A stretch of DNA of 8,852 nucleotides from DAOUMU01 sp034409055 (GTDB lineage Bacteria; Chloroflexota; Anaerolineae; 4572-78; J111): contig DAOUMU010000340.1 of assembly GCA_034409055.1 (NCBI GenBank), positions 1-8,852 of the forward strand, read 5' to 3'. This document shows, piece after piece, positions 5,678 to 8,852 of this stretch. Made by a program: the position numbers and the translations under genes. The notes under the pieces were generated by a model. It saw only the letters and a program-made list of their open reading frames with translations, did not search any database and was not told where the DNA came from. Every line of letters begins with the position of its first letter. Position 1 is the first letter of the stretch.

Positions 5678-6663
5678 TCGTAGTTTTCCTCTTTCTCTAA
5701 AAGTCTCTGTTGAGTGGTATTTTCCCACTCCAAGGGTACTTGGGAAACCTTTTCTCTCCCTGTAGGTTTATATACAGGTTTGCCAAGCGGTCTCAAACGA
5801 AGGGTGCCATTAAAAAATGAGGTCAGGCGTTCACGGGCTATATCAACGTATTCGGTTTCTTTCTCGCTGGCCATTGCTCGCCTGTTGTGCTTGATGGCGG
5901 CAATGGGAGACGAACCGACACCGGCATAAGGGTCAAATACCCAGTCACCCTCATTGGTCAAAGCTAAAACACATCGTTCCACAAGTTCAACGGGAAATTG
6001 GCAGGGGTGAATTGTTTTTTCGGGATGGTTTGATTTGACATTGGGAATATCCCATAAACAATCTTCCCATTCTTTGGCAAGAATTTCCCAAACATCCGAA
6101 GGGTTTTTCCCTTTTGGGTTTCCAGAAGGTTTCCCCTTGTTTGGGCCTTTGTAGTGACGTTTGCCGGGATACTTGGCCGGAACCCGAACAGCATCTAAGT
6201 TAAAGGTGTAGTCATCGCTTTTGGTGAACCAGAGAATTGTTTCATACCGGCCCGAAAATCGTTTGGAAGCGTGTAAACCGTGTCCAAAATGCCAGATAAT
6301 TCTATTTCGCAGATGTAAACCAAGCTCTTTGAAAATTTGATAATAGAAAATGTCGAGGGGGTAAACCTCTCCTTTTTCAACAAAATTGCCAACCTGCCAG
6401 CAAATGCTTCCATCTGAGCGTAGAATTCTATAGAGTTTGGCAATGGTTGCTTCTTGTTCCTTTAAATACTCTTTGATGGAAATCTGGTTTTCGTAAGCTT
6501 TGCCCAAATTGTAAGGCGGCGAAGTAATGATGAGTTTAACAAAATTATCGGGGATTGTATCAATCAGGTCGTTTGCATCGCCATCAAATAATACAATATC
6601 AGCTTCAGGATTAAAATGGTCGGCAATATCCTTTGGTTCATTAAAAAGCAATAAATTATCCAT
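5674..6663 (-). CDS. type II DNA methyltransferase, beta class (probably N4-cytosine)
   Basis: A 329-residue enzyme that should transfer a methyl group from S-adenosylmethionine to the recognition site of the adjacent endonuclease, protecting host DNA. Catalytic motif IV is TSPPY at residues 47-51. The AdoMet-binding motif I (FDPYAGVGSS, 243-252) lies near the C-terminus, so the order is catalytic region first, as in the circularly permuted beta class. SPPY is the form common in N4-cytosine enzymes, although some N6-adenine enzymes share it. HPEKTIHPCQFPVELVER (213-230) is the conserved segment preceding motif I. The span 160-200 (GKRHYKGPNKGKPSGNPKGK) is basic and probably contacts the DNA. 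Start ATG 6663-6661 has only a weak ribosome-binding site; a TATAAT box lies 27 bases upstream. Its stop codon overlaps the endonuclease start. The gene is AT-rich compared with the neighbouring TPR gene, suggesting acquisition by transfer. Confidence 0.93.
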   Translation of the reverse strand: MDNLLLFNEPKDIADHFNPEADIVLFDGDANDLIDTIPDNFVKLIITSPPYNLGKAYENQISIKEYLKEQEATIAKLYRILRSDGSICWQVGNFVEKGEVYPLDIFYYQIFKELGLHLRNRIIWHFGHGLHASKRFSGRYETILWFTKSDDYTFNLDAVRVPAKYPGKRHYKGPNKGKPSGNPKGKNPSDVWEILAKEWEDCLWDIPNVKSNHPEKTIHPCQFPVELVERCVLALTNEGDWVFDPYAGVGSSPIAAIKHNRRAMASEKETEYVDIARERLTSFFNGTLRLRPLGKPVYKPTGREKVSQVPLEWENTTQQRLLEKEENYE

Positions 6664-6689
6664 TATTTTGTCCGTATCTTGAAATACTT

Positions 6690-6695
6690 ATTATA
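6690..6695 (-). promoter_or_regulatory. candidate -10 box for the restriction-modification operon
   Basis: On the minus strand this reads TATAAT, a perfect -10 hexamer, ending 26 bases before the methyltransferase ATG and so giving a leader of about 20 bases. The -35 side is weak: TTGTAT lies 14 bases upstream, shorter than the usual 16-18. The surrounding 6664-6745 is AT-rich and without genes. No C-protein operator-like repeat is obvious. Confidence 0.4.
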
Positions 6696-6747
6696 CCTAC
6701 TCTCTTATGATACAAACTTTAGATTACAATGCAAAATATCCCACTTG

Positions 6748-6867
6748 GCAATTAGCAATTACCCGTACCGGGCACTGGTAGTAATTAACAATTGGGTGGT
6801 CGTCGGTCGTTGGTCGTTCGTCGTCGGTCGTCCGTCGTTCGTCGTCTGCCCTGTGGGTTCGCTCATT
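6748..6867. repeat. repeat cluster between the methyltransferase and TPR genes
   Basis: Four pieces lie end to end. GCAATTAGCAATTA (6748-6761) is the inverse of the ATTGCTA array at 5082-5106. ACCCGTACCGGGCAC with its AATT flank (6757-6775) is the inverse of 2995-3013, 19 bases perfect. Seven in-phase heptamers of the form [GC]GTCGT[CT] run from 6798 to 6846. A 21-base stretch (6847-6867) is the perfect inverse of 55-75 and includes the stop codon of the TPR gene. No gene is seen in 6664-6862. Confidence 0.9.
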
Positions 6868-8852
6868 TCCCCAGCTTTTCCTCAATCACAGCCAGGCTTT
6901 CGCGTGAACTTTCCGTATTCGGATGCTCTGGGCCAAGCACGGCCTCACAAATAGCCAGCACCTGGCGCATCAGGCTGGCTGCTTCTTCAAACTTGTCCTC
7001 GTAAAAGCAAAGCCACGCCAGATTGTTCAGGCTGGTGGCCGTGTCCGGGTGCTGCGGCCCCAGCCCTTCTTCCCGGATGGCCAGGGCTCGCTCGTAGTAG
7101 GGCCGCGCCCCGGCCAGGTCCCCCATCGCCCTCAGCAGACCGCCCAGATTGTTCAGGCTGCGGGCCGTGGCCGGGTGCTCCGGCCCCAGCACTGCTTCCC
7201 GGATGACCAGGGCTCGCTCCAAGTAGGGCCGCGCCCCGGCATAGTCGCCCATACTATCCAGTAAAGCGCCCAGATCGTTCAGGCTGGTGGCCGTGTTCGG
7301 GTGCTCCGGCCCCAGCCCTTCTTCCCGGATGGCCAGGGCTCGCTCGTAGTAGGGCCGCGCCCCGGCCAGGTCCCCCATCGCCCTCAGCAGACCACCCAGA
7401 TTGTTCAGGCTGCGGGCCGTGGCCGGGTGCTCCGGCCCCAGCACTTCTTCATAGATGGCCAGAGCCCGCTCCAAGCAGAGCCGCGCCCCCCCCAGGTCTC
7501 CCATCGCCTTCAGCAGGGAGCCCAGATTGATCAGGCTTTGGGCCGTGTCCGGGTGCTCCGGCCCCAGCACTGCTTCCCGGATGGCCAGAGCTCGCTCCAA
7601 GCAGGGCCGCGCCCCGGCCAGGTCCCCCATCGCCCTCAGCAGGTAGCCCAGATTGTTCAGGCTGCGAGCCGTGTCCGGGTGCTCCGGCCCCAGCACTGCT
7701 TCCCGGATGGCCAGGGCTCGCTCGTAGTAGGGCCGCGCCCCGGCCAGGTCCCCCATCGCCCTCCGCAGGTAGCCCAGATTGTTCAGGCTGTGGGCCGTGT
7801 CCGGGTGCTGCGGCCCCAGCACTGCTTCCCGGATGGCCAGGGCTCGCTCGTAGTAGGGCCACGCTCCGGCCAGATCCCCCATTGCCTGAAGCAGCATACC
7901 CAGATTGTTCAGGCTGCGAGCCGTGTCCGGGTGCTCCGGCCCCAGCACTTCTTTCTTAATGGCCAGGGCTTGCTCGTAATAGGGTCGCGCTCCAGCCAGA
8001 TCCCCCATTGCCTGAAGCAGCATACCCAGATTGTTCAGGCTTTGGGCCGTGTCCGGGTGCTGCGACCCCAGCACTGCTTCCCGGATGGCCAGGGCTCGCT
8101 CCAAGTAGGGCCGCGCCCCGGCCAGGTCTCCTATGTAATAGAACAGTTCGCCCAGATTGTTCAGGCTTTGGGCCGTGTCCGGGTGCTGCGGCCCCAGCAC
8201 TTCTTCATAAATGGCCAGGGCTCGCTCGTAGTAGGGCCGCGCCCCGGCATAGTCGCCGATCATAATCAGGTGATAACCTAACTCATTACACAAACTAGCC
8301 CCTCGCTCATCGCCCCGGGCCTGGGCCGCTTCGGTTACCGCCCGCAGATGGGGCTGCCAGGCCAGCAGGGGGGCGGGGTAGCCGGCCTGGTTCAGCTTAC
8401 GGGCCTCGACCAGCAAGGTCTCCTCCACCGCCGCCTGGGCTCCTGCCTCTACCGCTACTTCCTTGGCAAACACCGCCAGCAGCCGGTGCAGGACCACCGT
8501 CTCCTCCGCCTCACTCTCCAGCAATCCCAATTCGATCAACCGGACCAGGGCATCCTCGGCCTGCAGTGCCGCATCCGGCTCAGCCTCCTCCACCGCCAGC
8601 GTGGCCACCAACAAATCACACGGGATCGGCTCGCCGGGGGCGAAGTAGGCGGCCCGGGTGAGTAGGGCCTGGGCCAGGCCGTCGGTGGGGTCGGCGGCGT
8701 CAAATTTGTTGTAGCTGAGGGCAAAGGTGCGGGCCACGTGCCGGACGTGGGCGGTGGGGGAGAGCTTCGTACCCTTGCCGCGCAGGGCGGGGTGGTTGAG
8801 CAGGCGCTCGTCCCGCAACTGGGCCAGGTAGGCCGCGCCTGTCATCACCCGC
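6863..8852 (-). CDS. TPR-repeat C-terminal part of a STAND/NB-ARC-type protein (partial)
   Basis: At least 662 residues, with the frame still open at the right edge: no stop precedes the GTG at 8848 or ATG at 8845, so the true start lies outside. Residues 1-135 (from GTG 8848), with LSYNKF, LLTRAAYFAPGEPIPCDLLV and LGLLESEAEETVVLHRLLAV, resemble the winged-helix segment that follows the NB-ARC ATPase in bacterial STAND proteins. From about 184 to 637 there are eleven 42-residue TPR units of kinesin-light-chain type (consensus around LGPEHPDTARSLNNL, GDLAGARPYYERALAIREA). The first is degenerate and the last is divergent (FYEDKFEEAASLMRQ), followed by a 24-residue cap. Such TPR arrays usually bind protein partners or act as the sensor in signalling or antiviral STAND proteins. 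The ATPase and any effector domain are not in the window, so function is inferred only from architecture. The gene is GC-rich and ends inside a dispersed repeat. Confidence 0.8.
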   Translation of the reverse strand, partial: RVMTGAAYLAQLRDERLLNHPALRGKGTKLSPTAHVRHVARTFALSYNKFDAADPTDGLAQALLTRAAYFAPGEPIPCDLLVATLAVEEAEPDAALQAEDALVRLIELGLLESEAEETVVLHRLLAVFAKEVAVEAGAQAAVEETLLVEARKLNQAGYPAPLLAWQPHLRAVTEAAQARGDERGASLCNELGYHLIMIGDYAGARPYYERALAIYEEVLGPQHPDTAQSLNNLGELFYYIGDLAGARPYLERALAIREAVLGSQHPDTAQSLNNLGMLLQAMGDLAGARPYYEQALAIKKEVLGPEHPDTARSLNNLGMLLQAMGDLAGAWPYYERALAIREAVLGPQHPDTAHSLNNLGYLRRAMGDLAGARPYYERALAIREAVLGPEHPDTARSLNNLGYLLRAMGDLAGARPCLERALAIREAVLGPEHPDTAQSLINLGSLLKAMGDLGGARLCLERALAIYEEVLGPEHPATARSLNNLGGLLRAMGDLAGARPYYERALAIREEGLGPEHPNTATSLNDLGALLDSMGDYAGARPYLERALVIREAVLGPEHPATARSLNNLGGLLRAMGDLAGARPYYERALAIREEGLGPQHPDTATSLNNLAWLCFYEDKFEEAASLMRQVLAICEAVLGPEHPNTESSRESLAVIEEKLGK
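6938..8299 (-). repeat. in-gene 126-bp TPR-coding repeat, about eleven units
   Basis: The 42-residue TPR unit is also visible as a 126-bp DNA period. Ten units fill 6938-8197, and one degenerate unit lies at about 8198-8299. Two non-adjacent units (7064-7189 and 7316-7441) are identical in protein and differ by about one base in DNA, an offset of exactly two periods (252 bp). The strong DNA conservation produces long, meaningless open frames on the opposite strand. Confidence 0.9.

Noticed and set aside
6664..6745. Controller (C-protein) gene or operator upstream of the methyltransferase
   Set aside because: There is no small helix-turn-helix open frame and no clear C-box-like dyad in this AT-rich stretch.
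7301..8281. 326-codon plus-strand open frame with a periodic product
   Set aside because: It is the antisense of the 126-bp TPR-coding units. The minus strand encodes the clear TPR consensus, so the periodic plus-strand frame is a by-product.

Overview
This window looks like an accessory stretch of a chromosome from an uncultured Chloroflexota-like bacterium (Anaerolineae suspected, not proven). The hints are short 7-8 bp tandem arrays in almost every intergenic gap, a TPR protein of the kinesin-light-chain style typical of large STAND ATPases, and a patchwork of unrelated small genes. Base composition shifts between genes: the TPR gene is clearly GC-rich, while the sulfotransferase and the restriction-modification genes are much more AT-rich. 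No rRNA, tRNA, CRISPR array or intact transposase was seen.

Layout. 1-233: degenerate tandem repeats, no gene. 234-534: a mycothiol-dependent maleylpyruvate isomerase-like gene whose middle is deleted (pseudogene), followed by a long imperfect hairpin (561-678) that resembles an integron attC site. 729-1550: an eight-helix membrane protein that appears to be an internal 2 x 4-helix duplication. 1551-1926: a perfect hairpin, then a long imperfect palindrome (1690-1874) built around heptamer repeats. 1927-2973: a PAPS-type sulfotransferase-like protein. 2971-3138: a second long palindrome with the same kind of heptamer core. 3166-3616: a second internally deleted pseudogene (a small membrane protein), followed 13 bases later by a GNAT acetyltransferase (3630-4058). 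4059-4412: a degenerate inverted-repeat element and a branched hairpin cluster between convergent genes.

From 4413 onward the genes lie on the minus strand. They are a small lipoprotein (4413-4940), a two-gene type II restriction-modification operon (methyltransferase 5674-6663, then a BglII/BstYI-like endonuclease 5108-5677, with an ATGA start/stop overlap), and the C-terminal part of a large protein with a winged-helix-like segment and about eleven 42-residue TPR units (6863 to beyond the right edge). The missing upstream part of that protein probably carries an NB-ARC-type ATPase.

How it fits together. The restriction-modification pair is a self-contained DNA defence module, and the adjacent TPR/STAND-type gene may make this the edge of a defence island. 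The other genes have no obvious shared pathway. The strongest unexplained signal is the punctuation: nearly every gene or gene pair is bounded by heptameric arrays or palindromes built from them, and two longer repeats (21 and 19 bp) recur in inverted orientation several kilobases apart. This suggests repeat-mediated shuffling of gene modules, possibly connected with the two internally deleted pseudogenes.
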